From Pseudoalteromonas sp. NC201 (GTDB taxonomy: Bacteria > Pseudomonadota > Gammaproteobacteria > Enterobacterales > Alteromonadaceae), in the NCBI RefSeq assembly GCF_002850255.1, contig NZ_CP022522.1, forward strand, positions 4,008,501 through 4,072,500: DNA of 64,000 nucleotides, given 5' to 3'. A program made the translations under genes and the position numbers. A model generated the notes under the pieces. It saw only the letters and a program-made list of their open reading frames with translations. It was not told the DNA's origin and made no database searches. Below, piece after piece: positions 35,604 to 44,614 of the stretch (position 1 is the stretch's first letter; each line of letters begins with the position of its first letter).

Positions 35604-35664
35604 TTTTCGTAGACGAGATCTAAATGATTGCGGTACGCTAAAAGAAAAATAAAGCGATCAGGAT

Positions 35665-37077
35665 ATGAAGCAGGAAGGCACCATATTAATTGTCGACGAC
35701 AACAGCGATATATTAATTGCAGCAAAGCTTTTGCTAAAAAAGCATTACCAAACCATCATCACCACAGATAGCCCCTTTGATATAGAAGCGCAAATTGCAT
35801 CACAGCAAATAGATGTGATCTTGCTCGACATGAACTTTAGCCAAGATGCCATTAGTGGCAAAGAGGGCTTCTATTGGTTAAAGAAAATTGTCGAGCAAGA
35901 CCCAAGCATCGTGGTGTTGTTAATGACCGCCTATGGTGACATTCAACTTGCCGTCGATGCGATAAAAGCAGGTGCCGCCGATTTTATCGCTAAGCCTTGG
36001 CAAAACGACCAACTATTGGGTGCGGTTGCCGCCGCATTTGCGCATGCCAAAGACAAACAGCAGGTTGGTAAGCTCACTCGTCAGACGCAAGGGTTAAATC
36101 AGGCACTCAATCAATCCAGTGGTAGCCATCAATTTGCTTTTTTAGGCCAAAGCTCGGCCATGCAAAAGGTATTTAGTACCATCGAACGCGCGGCACTCAC
36201 CGATGCCAACATTTTGATCACCGGCGAAAGTGGCACGGGCAAAGAGCTTGCCGCCCACGCCATTCATCAGGCGAGTATGCGTCGCGACAATACCTTTATC
36301 AGCCTAGACATGGGTGCTATCTCCGAAAGTTTGTTTGAAAGCGAATTGTTTGGTCATAAAAAAGGGGCGTTTACCGATGCGAAAAGCGATAAGGTCGGTC
36401 GCTTTGAACTCGCACACGAGGGGAGCTTGTTTTTGGACGAATTGGGCAACCTGCCGATGGGCCAACAAACAACGCTACTTGCAGCGCTACAAAATCGACA
36501 AGTCACTCCTGTAGGCGGCAATAAGCCTATTTCAGTGGACATACGGCTTATCTGTGCCACCAACGATAATCTGCAACAAGCGGTTGATGAAGGTCGTTTT
36601 AGGCAAGATTTATTATATCGGATCAATACCATAGAGATCCGTCTGCCACCGCTTCGCGAGCGTGTCGATGATATTCCACTGCTCGTAAACTACTACCTTG
36701 AACACTTTTGCCACAAGTATAAAAGGCAGCTTGAGGTAAATAGCAGCGACATGCAATGTCTACAAACCTACCCGTGGCCCGGTAATGTCAGAGAGCTCGC
36801 ACATGCTATCGAACGTGCGGTGATCTTAAGTGAAACCGAGTTTTTGGATATCAGTACCGTGATTGGCACTAATCCCACGGCGGCACAAGCAAGTATGGAA
36901 GATACCTCGGACACCAATACACTCACTTTTGAAGGCACTTTCAACCTTGAAGAAATTGAACAACGTACGGTGCGTGCAGCGCTCAAGCATTATCAAGGCA
37001 ATGTCTCAAACGCAGCCAAAGCGCTCGGGTTAACCCGAGGGGCAATGTATCGTCGCTTAGAAAAGTACGATTTGTAG
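35665..37077 (+). CDS. Sigma-54-dependent NtrC-family response regulator
   Basis: A 470-residue three-domain activator: receiver with phospho-acceptor Asp55 ('VILLDMNF') and 'LLMTAYGDIQLAVDAIKAGA', AAA+ domain (about 145-380) with Walker A 'GESGTGKE', the sigma-54-contacting 'GAFTDAK' loop, Walker B 'LFLDELGNL' and 'RFRQDLLYRIN', and a Fis-type helix-turn-helix at the end ('GNVSNAAKALGLTRGAMYRR'). The GAFTDAK loop has the canonical GAFTGA form altered at position five (G to D), as in some other functional members. It precedes its kinase by 11 bases and is divergent from the ABC pump operon, whose promoter it likely activates. Confidence 0.92.
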   Translation: MKQEGTILIVDDNSDILIAAKLLLKKHYQTIITTDSPFDIEAQIASQQIDVILLDMNFSQDAISGKEGFYWLKKIVEQDPSIVVLLMTAYGDIQLAVDAIKAGAADFIAKPWQNDQLLGAVAAAFAHAKDKQQVGKLTRQTQGLNQALNQSSGSHQFAFLGQSSAMQKVFSTIERAALTDANILITGESGTGKELAAHAIHQASMRRDNTFISLDMGAISESLFESELFGHKKGAFTDAKSDKVGRFELAHEGSLFLDELGNLPMGQQTTLLAALQNRQVTPVGGNKPISVDIRLICATNDNLQQAVDEGRFRQDLLYRINTIEIRLPPLRERVDDIPLLVNYYLEHFCHKYKRQLEVNSSDMQCLQTYPWPGNVRELAHAIERAVILSETEFLDISTVIGTNPTAAQASMEDTSDTNTLTFEGTFNLEEIEQRTVRAALKHYQGNVSNAAKALGLTRGAMYRRLEKYDL

Positions 37078-37088
37078 GAAGAAAAGAA

Positions 37089-38414
37089 ATGACACGCGTT
37101 GCTCACCATCCCATCCTTGTTTTTTTCTTTACTATCATTGGTCTAGTAATTTCCAGTGGGCTCTCGCTATATTTGTATATACAAGGTGGCTTTTCGGCAA
37201 CTTGGCTGTTGATCACCCTTATTACCATCACGTTTATTTCAACCTTATACTTTCAATTTAACAAGCAAAACAAGCACATGGGTTTTGTACTTAAGTCTTT
37301 AGCCAATGGCGATAGCTCCTTGGGATTAAGCCAACATCACCCAATGCGGCAACACTTAGAAGAGATCAAGACACGGATCCAAAGCGCGCGGTTGAGCGCC
37401 GAGCAGCAAGCTCACTTTTTACAAACCTTGCTAGTGCATATCGACTTAGCGGTTTTGGTGTTCGACAGCGAGGGGAAGGTTATTGAATCAAACCCAGCGG
37501 TAACCCGCCTACTCGGTAAACCCATTAATCACAGCAAAGATTTAGAAGATATCGCACCACTGGTTAATGAATGCGATAAGAGCTTGAAAACGATAGCAAA
37601 TTGGCAATATGGCGAGCAACAAGATAACTTGTCTATACAAATAACATCAGCGCAGATCCAAGGGCAAATTCGTAAAATTGTCACCTTACAATCCATTCGT
37701 GATGCATTACAAAACAAAGAGCAGCAAGCCTATAAACGCCTCACCAAAGTGCTTACGCACGAGGTAGCTAACTCTATTACACCTCTGGCATCCATTGCAC
37801 AAACCTGTGGGGGACTCTTGCCCGACACATTGAGTTTTGACGATGAAGAAGATAAACAAGACCTCGCCTTAGCGTTGCAAACACTGGCAAAACGCACTGA
37901 GTATCTGGGCGCTTTTATCGCCCGTTTTAGAACGGTGAGTAATTTACCCAGCCCAGCGCTGCAACCTGCCCAGCTAGCGCCGCTGGTAGAGGGCATCTAT
38001 CAGTTACATCAACAAAGCTGTCATCAAGCGAACATAGACTTACAGCTTGATGTTAGCCACTCCCAACTGGTGATGTTAGACACAGCTCAAATTGAGCAAG
38101 TACTTATTAACTTAACCAAAAATGCCATAGACGCGGTGCAGCAGCGCAATGAAGAAGACCTGCGAAACACCCGCCAAGTGGTATTAAAGACCGGAGCAAA
38201 TAACGCAGGTCAGCACTATATAGAAATAAGCGATAATGGGCCCGGCATCGCAGAGCATGTCATTGACATGATTTTCGTGCCGTTTTTTACCACTAAACAA
38301 CAAGGCTCGGGGATCGGCTTAAGCCTCTCAAGACAAATTATGATTAATCATGGCGGCGACTTAATTTATCTTAGGCGCGAACAAGGCGCATGCTTCAGAT
38401 GCGTATTTGGTTAG
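37089..38414 (+). CDS. Sensor histidine kinase partner of the NtrC-type regulator
   Basis: A 441-residue membrane kinase. Two closely spaced transmembrane helices (about residues 10-30 and 38-56) leave almost no periplasmic loop, so the signal is probably sensed within the membrane or cytoplasm. A PAS-like domain follows (about 115-200, 'VLVFDSEGKVIESNPAVTRL'), then the H-box 'LTHEVANSITPL', N-box 'NLTKNAIDAV', 'ISDNGPGIAE', and the F/G boxes 'FVPFFTTKQQGSGIGLSLSR'. Operon with the upstream response regulator. The NtrY/AtoS-like H-box fits a sigma-54 partner. Confidence 0.88.
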   Translation: MTRVAHHPILVFFFTIIGLVISSGLSLYLYIQGGFSATWLLITLITITFISTLYFQFNKQNKHMGFVLKSLANGDSSLGLSQHHPMRQHLEEIKTRIQSARLSAEQQAHFLQTLLVHIDLAVLVFDSEGKVIESNPAVTRLLGKPINHSKDLEDIAPLVNECDKSLKTIANWQYGEQQDNLSIQITSAQIQGQIRKIVTLQSIRDALQNKEQQAYKRLTKVLTHEVANSITPLASIAQTCGGLLPDTLSFDDEEDKQDLALALQTLAKRTEYLGAFIARFRTVSNLPSPALQPAQLAPLVEGIYQLHQQSCHQANIDLQLDVSHSQLVMLDTAQIEQVLINLTKNAIDAVQQRNEEDLRNTRQVVLKTGANNAGQHYIEISDNGPGIAEHVIDMIFVPFFTTKQQGSGIGLSLSRQIMINHGGDLIYLRREQGACFRCVFG

Positions 38415-38587
38415 TAATCAACGCAATCTAGGTGAAGCAAAACATATTCGTTTGGTAATATGGGAGCCCTTGTTATTTGAGATCCTTCGTTGTCATTTAG
38501 TGCTACATTAAAGCTAAGGTAAAACTATCCAAAAGTGTGTAGTACTTAAATTGGCAGTCATAGTTGGCCGCAATCGTAAAACCACGG

Positions 38588-41500
38588 CTAATATCGCTCT
38601 AAATGATTGAGAATATGAGGAAAAACATCTACATCAGCCTGACGCCCAAAGATACAATCTATATGCGCGTAATTGGGGATCACTTTACGCGTAAACTTAG
38701 CCTCACCAAAGGCAAGACAAAGACGTTCATAGGTTTTTTTCGTGCTCTCGGGTAAATAACATTCGTTATCTGCCCCGCTAATAAATAGCGTCGGTACGTT
38801 TAACCGGTTGATGTGTGGCATGTAAACGTCCTTGCCATCTGCATCGACCAGTTTTCCTGCGCGACAAATTGCAGCAAGGTGCTCAAGGGTTTGAATATTG
38901 GCTTCGGCAAATAGTTCATCAATATGCTCATGCAGCAAATCGGTTAACTGGTCATGACGGTATAAGGAGGCGTACATAAAAGTCACGCGATGGCAGCTGT
39001 CATTGTTGCATCGCCCCTGTGCTTCAGCAAGCGCGTACAAGCCTAACGCCTTATCATACAAAGAGGCAAGCCCATTGCTCTGCTGTGGTACTCGCGCCGT
39101 TAGCGAGTCTACGCCCAGCCTTTCTAAAAATGAGGGGAGATGTAAACCTGTCTTCATTTTCGTTGCCATCGGCACCACCACGTCCGCCGCAATTTGTGAT
39201 GCAACAACACTTCGAACCCCTGAAAGGCCGCTAAGCATAGACATAAAGAAGGTCGTAGCACCATAACAATGCACCACCGCCTGGATACTATCTGCTCCCG
39301 TGATGGTTCGGATCTTGTTCACTGCAGCAGGGTAATCGTATTTCGCTACCTGATCGCCATTTGATTGCTTTGCGGCAGCAGGCAACAAAATACTGACTCG
39401 ATAATCCAATAGCCACACGTCATATTGGTTAGCGACTAGGTACTCGACTAAGTTGGTATCTATCATATCGGTGGAAAAGATACTCGAAGCAACTCCCAGT
39501 CCATGCACTAACATAACCGGGCCCTTGTCACCGCCACGATAACGAGTCAGCGATAGCTGCACATGATCAGCTGTATCAAACAAGTATACTTCAGGTGTTG
39601 GAGCCCTTAGCGGCCGTTTTTTGCGCACCAATTCACCACTGTGCGTTTTTTCTTGGTAAAAAATACTGCCGTAACTTTGATATAGAGTGCCCGCAAAAAA
39701 TTGCCCAAAGCGTGCGATGGCTTTTAAGCGAGCCGCTTTACTCTCGGCATGACTTACACGAATAGTGGCAAGCTGCGTCACAAAATCAATCGGCGCTATC
39801 TTCATAATACCGTGACCACATACGGCCCCTTGAGTATCTTCTCCTTCATGAATATCAACAAATAAGGTTGTAGTATCATCCCAAAGATCGAGAGAGTGAG
39901 GGTCGTCTTTGATTAACTTAAAGGCATTAAAGAAGTACTGCTTGCCATCCTCCGCCATTAAATTCATTTTATAGATCATCTTCCGAGTATTTGGAGGAAA
40001 GGCCTGACGCTCAAACAAACGAAACTCACCATTGCGAACGATCAGTGGTTTATCAGAAAGCACATTACACTCAACGCGACCCGAAATATGCGCTTTATGT
40101 TGTGGGTCGGTCAACATCACCTCTAGATCCATCGAGGTGACCGTCAATACAAAAGACAGCGTTTGGTTTGTTTCTTGGCCCAGCTGATAGGCAGCCAAGT
40201 AGGTTTGTAAAGAGGTAGTACTTGGCTCTACCACGCGGCTAAAATAGCCCTGCATTCGCTCTGTAAACGCCAACCCTGTTGTAGTCGGCTCAGCGGTACG
40301 GGAGCGGCTTGACGGCAATTGATAGTCAATTTGCCAATCACGGTCCTTGGCGATAAGCGCACAGCAGCGCTCTGTCAATGCACTTATCGTAAGCAGCGGA
40401 TTGACCGCAAGCGACGTTGGAATGATGGCACCATCTGACACATAGAGCGAGTCGTAACAGGCATCACTCTCTCCCGTAAACACTTGCCCTTTATGATTCA
40501 CCACCCCTTCGGAACCCGTCTCAGCAAGCCGACAGCCACCTAAAGGATGAACTGTAACCAAGCGATTATTCAACCACGGTGACCAAATTGGGTTTTTAAC
40601 ATAGGTGCCACCGAGCGCTGCTGTCGCTTGAAGCAGCTTTTCACTCGCATGATGAAAATTAGGCTGAGCTCCTAACTCAGGCCAACGGATGTTCAACTTG
40701 TCTTGCTCTAAAGTTATGACACCTTGGCTATCGTCATGGCTCATTACTAAGTAGGTCTGAGTATGTTTTACCGCACCATGATAAGCGCCTCGCCATTGGC
40801 TTTGCCATACTCTCGCTTGCTCCTCCAAAGCGTCATAAAAACCATGATCCGTGTCGAGTCCAACTACACCCGCTGCACTTGCAAGCGCAGTTGGTAACAC
40901 TCCTGCCATGGCGCCAGGTAAACTACCCTCTTCAATAATCATTTGTTGTGCGCGTTCGCTCGCTTCACGGAGATCGATTGCACTGGTGATACAAGGTCCT
41001 GTAGGCGCTTTGCCTTCTGGTTCTAGATTGCCAACCCCAACACCACCGATTTCGCTGTCGCAGTTATAGCCAAAACCCAACATATCGCCATTACCGGTAA
41101 AATGCTGACCAAGTTGCGAAGAGATAGCCAAACCGCGACTTTGGCTACGCAATAGAATTTCATTACTACCCAGCGTGCCAGCGGCCAAGATCACAATATC
41201 CGCCTCAACAAATAACGGGGCTGCAGAAAAGCATTCTGCGCCGGTTCCCATGTCTTGGTAAAACACCCGCCAACCAGAGTCGATTTTCTCAAGGTAGCGT
41301 ACACTGGCCTGACAATAAATTTCTGCGCCATGATTCCAAGCATCCGGTAAGTAATTCATTCGGGTGGTATTTTTGGCATTGAAATTACAGCCAGACACAC
41401 AGTCTCCGCAGTTATTACATGCTTGCTGCTCAACACCCACATGGTTAATGCCATCTTCTGGGGTCGCAAAACATACATTGATTGGTACTTTATTAAAGGG

Positions 41501-42013
41501 AGCTTCTAATGCATTTGCCGACTGCTGGTGAGCCTTAAGTTTATTCAAAGTTGGGTAATGTTCAGGGTATAAGGCAGGCTTCAGCATCTCTCGAGCCCGC
41601 GAGAATCCCTCTTCCAACAAACCATCCTCATCATCTCGGATCGCGTGTGGCCATACTGGATCTCTCAGTACTGCATCTACTGGGGGCAAAGCAACATTGG
41701 CATTGATAAGAGAAGTACCACCTAAGCCACAACCGACGACGACATTCTGTTCACGGTGCATATGAATATCAAATAATCCCAAATGAGAGCCCTTGTGCCC
41801 TGTTTGGCTATTAAACTGCAACTCACCAGCGGCCTCCAACTCGGTATCCGGAAATTCTCCCGTTAAAAACTCGCGCCCTCGCTCAAGTAGGCAGACTGAT
41901 TTTCCGGCTCTCGCCATGCGTGACGCAGCGATAGAGCCACCATAACCACTACCAATAACAAGTACATCGTAATGCGGCTGAATTGCCGCCAGAGGTGAAG
42001 AAATTGGTTTCAT
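38588..42013 (-). CDS. GMC oxidoreductase fused to an alpha/beta-hydrolase
   Basis: A 1141-residue two-part protein. Residues 15-560 are a cholesterol-oxidase-type GMC flavoenzyme: FAD loop 'VIGSGYGGSIAA' (21-26), 'GCGLGGTSLINANV' near 95, and the C-terminal 'TVHPLGGCRLAE' and 'NPLLTISALTERC'. Inserted is a four-Cys motif C-x2-C-x2-C-x3-C (Cys199/202/205/209). A middle segment (about 590-800) is beta-rich. Residues 831-1141 are an alpha/beta-hydrolase with oxyanion 'LVHGLG', nucleophile elbow 'VVHCYGA' with Cys916 in place of Ser, Asp in 'SGADNECYLPE' and His in 'NYAHIDC'. There is no signal peptide. It probably oxidises a sterol, lipid or hydroxy-acid ester and then cleaves it; the substrate is unknown. 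Confidence 0.85.
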   Translation of the reverse strand: MKPISSPLAAIQPHYDVLVIGSGYGGSIAASRMARAGKSVCLLERGREFLTGEFPDTELEAAGELQFNSQTGHKGSHLGLFDIHMHREQNVVVGCGLGGTSLINANVALPPVDAVLRDPVWPHAIRDDEDGLLEEGFSRAREMLKPALYPEHYPTLNKLKAHQQSANALEAPFNKVPINVCFATPEDGINHVGVEQQACNNCGDCVSGCNFNAKNTTRMNYLPDAWNHGAEIYCQASVRYLEKIDSGWRVFYQDMGTGAECFSAAPLFVEADIVILAAGTLGSNEILLRSQSRGLAISSQLGQHFTGNGDMLGFGYNCDSEIGGVGVGNLEPEGKAPTGPCITSAIDLREASERAQQMIIEEGSLPGAMAGVLPTALASAAGVVGLDTDHGFYDALEEQARVWQSQWRGAYHGAVKHTQTYLVMSHDDSQGVITLEQDKLNIRWPELGAQPNFHHASEKLLQATAALGGTYVKNPIWSPWLNNRLVTVHPLGGCRLAETGSEGVVNHKGQVFTGESDACYDSLYVSDGAIIPTSLAVNPLLTISALTERCCALIAKDRDWQIDYQLPSSRSRTAEPTTTGLAFTERMQGYFSRVVEPSTTSLQTYLAAYQLGQETNQTLSFVLTVTSMDLEVMLTDPQHKAHISGRVECNVLSDKPLIVRNGEFRLFERQAFPPNTRKMIYKMNLMAEDGKQYFFNAFKLIKDDPHSLDLWDDTTTLFVDIHEGEDTQGAVCGHGIMKIAPIDFVTQLATIRVSHAESKAARLKAIARFGQFFAGTLYQSYGSIFYQEKTHSGELVRKKRPLRAPTPEVYLFDTADHVQLSLTRYRGGDKGPVMLVHGLGVASSIFSTDMIDTNLVEYLVANQYDVWLLDYRVSILLPAAAKQSNGDQVAKYDYPAAVNKIRTITGADSIQAVVHCYGATTFFMSMLSGLSGVRSVVASQIAADVVVPMATKMKTGLHLPSFLERLGVDSLTARVPQQSNGLASLYDKALGLYALAEAQGRCNNDSCHRVTFMYASLYRHDQLTDLLHEHIDELFAEANIQTLEHLAAICRAGKLVDADGKDVYMPHINRLNVPTLFISGADNECYLPESTKKTYERLCLAFGEAKFTRKVIPNYAHIDCIFGRQADVDVFPHILNHLERY

Positions 42014-42150
42014 TTGCTTGATTCCCTCTTCTTATTTTCGCTCACCACCTTGCCCGTGGCGATGCTATCCGTGAAGTATCCTCCATCGGAGGCATACTGA
42101 CCCTAGCAATAAGAGTAGAGCATTTATTGCACAATGGTGCAGTACACTGG

Positions 42151-43353
42151 TTAAATAATCCGGAGGATCAGCGGCAACAATAACAAACACCCCACCCCCC
42201 AAAGAATTTTATTGTTTGTCAGCAAGGCTGCGCGATACCCCACCATCAACCCAAGGGAGCCCAGCTTTGGCACCAGCCAAAACAACAATCCAGAAAATAG
42301 CAGTGTTCCTGTGATCACCAACAGGCCCTCAAGCACACCACCGAGTTGATAACGGCTCAGCCAAAGCGCCAAGGCAATAATCACGCTTTGATGCCAGAGA
42401 TAGATGGGAAACACCACTTTATTGAGCCTCGTAAGCAGCGGATGAGGACGGTTAAGATAACGCGCTGCTAATGCCAATATCAACAACACTGCGCACACAC
42501 GCTGCAACACCAACACAAGACTCCCACCCCAAGTAATGAAGGTAGTGCGCGTGTCTTGCTGCAACCAGTAAAAATGATATAAAAGCAAAATAATCATGGC
42601 GTTGACGGCACAAACCCACAGCAGCACTTTACCTTGTCGAGCAAGCCAAGCCCAAAACCGATTATGCTTAGCAAGCAGATAACCTGCGAGCAGAAAAACA
42701 AACCCCTGAAATTCTCTTTTGCTATCACCTTCCAATGCCAACTGAGCCCAGAGTAAGCTTGCAAAAGCCAGCACGCTTAGTAGATAAGTTAACCAGCGCA
42801 AAGTGATACAATGCCGGAGCATTACTTGAAGCTTAGAATTAAAGACGATATGCAGTACAGCAAGGAGCAAAGTAAAACGCCATAATTCTCGCAAATACCA
42901 CAAGTGATTGACATCGACATGGGGCCAAATACCGCTTTGATATTGACTAAATAAAGGACTGTTAAAATCAATAAACTGTTTGTAAAAATCAACATACCCG
43001 AGCGTTAATCCAGCATTTTGCTGCATTTCTGCGTACAGTTGCACTGGCACAACAACCCATATGCCAAATAATAGTGGGAGCAATAACAAAGGAGTACGAA
43101 AGAGCATGGCTGTGCATGCTCCTTGTTTATCAAAAATATATCTAAGCGCAACTCCCGAGATAAACCAGATAAGCAACATGCGCCATGGTGAGATCACTAA
43201 CATCAGATATTCTAGCCAAACCGAAGTATAAGCACTTTTGTAGTGAAAACCCCAGTTAGGTACATATAACATAGCGGTGTGATAAAAAATGAGTATTGTA
43301 AATGCAATAACACGCAGCCAGTCTAGCTCTACTCGCCGATTTAAATGATCCAT
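42151..43353 (-). CDS. Acyltransferase 3-family membrane protein
   Basis: A 400-residue integral membrane protein with about ten helices and the acyltransferase-3 start 'ELDWLRVIAFTILIFYHTAM' (Arg-x10-His: R19 region and the conserved His), followed by 'WFISGVALRYIFDKQG' and the C-terminal 'PIYLWHQSVIIALALWL'. Members add acyl groups to surface sugars, glucans or other molecules at the inner membrane; a few are of unknown function. Divergent from the LytTR regulator with 167 bases between them, so that regulator may control it. Confidence 0.8.
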   Translation of the reverse strand: MDHLNRRVELDWLRVIAFTILIFYHTAMLYVPNWGFHYKSAYTSVWLEYLMLVISPWRMLLIWFISGVALRYIFDKQGACTAMLFRTPLLLLPLLFGIWVVVPVQLYAEMQQNAGLTLGYVDFYKQFIDFNSPLFSQYQSGIWPHVDVNHLWYLRELWRFTLLLAVLHIVFNSKLQVMLRHCITLRWLTYLLSVLAFASLLWAQLALEGDSKREFQGFVFLLAGYLLAKHNRFWAWLARQGKVLLWVCAVNAMIILLLYHFYWLQQDTRTTFITWGGSLVLVLQRVCAVLLILALAARYLNRPHPLLTRLNKVVFPIYLWHQSVIIALALWLSRYQLGGVLEGLLVITGTLLFSGLLFWLVPKLGSLGLMVGYRAALLTNNKILWGVGCLLLLPLILRII

Positions 43354-43440
43354 GTTATTTTCTTTTTGAAAGTAAACTTACCCCTACAGTGCGCCAATAC
43401 AGCGTACAAACAAACGAAATTTGCTTAAATAACAATAGCT

Positions 43441-43469
43441 AGGGATAAACCGTGGAATAGAGGGATAAA
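43441..43469 (+). promoter_or_regulatory. Direct repeat pair, LytTR-type site candidate
   Basis: AGGGATAAA occurs twice exactly 20 bases apart (two helical turns), 50-80 bases upstream of the LytTR gene and within the divergent region with the acyltransferase. LytTR proteins typically bind two direct repeats about 21 bases apart (family knowledge); the sequence itself is not the classic consensus. Confidence 0.45.
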
Positions 43470-43520
43470 ATAAGTGACCGCTTTGCGTCCAGTTGCTAGA
43501 GTAAAAGAAAAACTCAAACC

Positions 43521-44384
43521 ATGATGTTTTCACGTACCTTTATTCAGCAATACCACCCTTTGATGGCAATGGCATTACTCGCCCTCTTTCTGGCGATTAA
43601 TAGCACCTTAAATGCCATTACTCTGATCATGGATGCCAACCGAGATGCGCAGCTCGATTTTGCGCTGTGGGAACCTTTCGTGTGGGAATATACCAGTGCA
43701 GCTGCCAGCTTAGCCTTAATTCCCGTCATATCTTGGTATTTAAACGCATTTCCTTGGCAGTGGCATAAACCTGTTAACGTCGCTTTTAGCTTTTTTATGG
43801 CCTCACTGTTATTTTGTTTTGGCCATGTTGGCATCATGGTGTTATTACGTGAAACGATTTATTTTAGTTTGCAACTAGATTACAACTTTCACCTTTCTTG
43901 GTTTGAGCTTATCTATGAATATCAAAAAGATGCATGGAGTTTGGTGTTCTTTATTGCACTCATAAAAGGTTATCAATTTAGTGTCTCCCATATGCTTGGT
44001 GAAGCATCTCCGATAAAACAAGAAAGCGATGAAGGTGAAACACTCCACAAACCTATTCATCACTTATTGGTACGTAAGCTTGGTAAAGAATTTATCGTTA
44101 AAGTTGAAGAGGTTGAGTGGTTACAGTCGTCTGGAAATTACGTCAATCTACACGTAAATGGCCGCATTTATCCGCTACGCTCGACGCTTGCTACTTTATG
44201 TCAGCGCTTAGACCCCGTTGGCTTCGTGCGTATTCATCGCTCTTTTGCTATTAATGTGTCTAAAGTGGTAAGTATTACGCCGCTTGCCAGCGGTGACAGT
44301 GAAATCGCATTGCAAAGTGGGAAAGTATTAACGCTCTCGCGAACCTATAAAACACAATTTAAGCACCAACTACGCATTGAATAA
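43521..44384 (+). CDS. LytTR-domain transcriptional regulator with membrane domain
   Basis: A 287-residue protein with four predicted transmembrane helices (about residues 12-35, 55-75, 85-108, 130-150) and a C-terminal LytTR DNA-binding domain (about 180-285; 'KVEEVEWLQSSGNYVNLHV', 'RSTLATLCQRL', 'GFVRIHRSFAINVSKV'). There is no receiver or kinase, so the membrane part is likely the sensor. A pair of direct repeats upstream suggests autoregulation or control of the divergent acyltransferase. Confidence 0.85.
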   Translation: MMFSRTFIQQYHPLMAMALLALFLAINSTLNAITLIMDANRDAQLDFALWEPFVWEYTSAAASLALIPVISWYLNAFPWQWHKPVNVAFSFFMASLLFCFGHVGIMVLLRETIYFSLQLDYNFHLSWFELIYEYQKDAWSLVFFIALIKGYQFSVSHMLGEASPIKQESDEGETLHKPIHHLLVRKLGKEFIVKVEEVEWLQSSGNYVNLHVNGRIYPLRSTLATLCQRLDPVGFVRIHRSFAINVSKVVSITPLASGDSEIALQSGKVLTLSRTYKTQFKHQLRIE

Positions 44385-44388
44385 ATGG

Positions 44389-44424
44389 GCAATACACGAT
44401 CAGTGAGCAATCGCGTGTTATTGC
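44389..44424 (+). terminator. Imperfect hairpin after the LytTR gene
   Basis: GCAATA-CACG-AT pairs with AT-CGCGTG-TTATTGC across a short loop, with small bulges, directly after the stop codon. There is no T-run, so it is a weak candidate. Confidence 0.4.
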
Positions 44425-44614
44425 GTTAATTCCATTAATCAATGATAAATGCTGTAACGCTAAAGTTCATTTTGTATCCATTTCATCGCTCTACACTACA
44501 CAGCCGCAACAGGTAAGGTGCCTATTTTTGCATTTGCACCGAATTTATATACAATCTTATGCGGTTCAGATGCCTCATTGGACTGCATAATAAAAGGATA
44601 ATAAAAAAGGCTCT

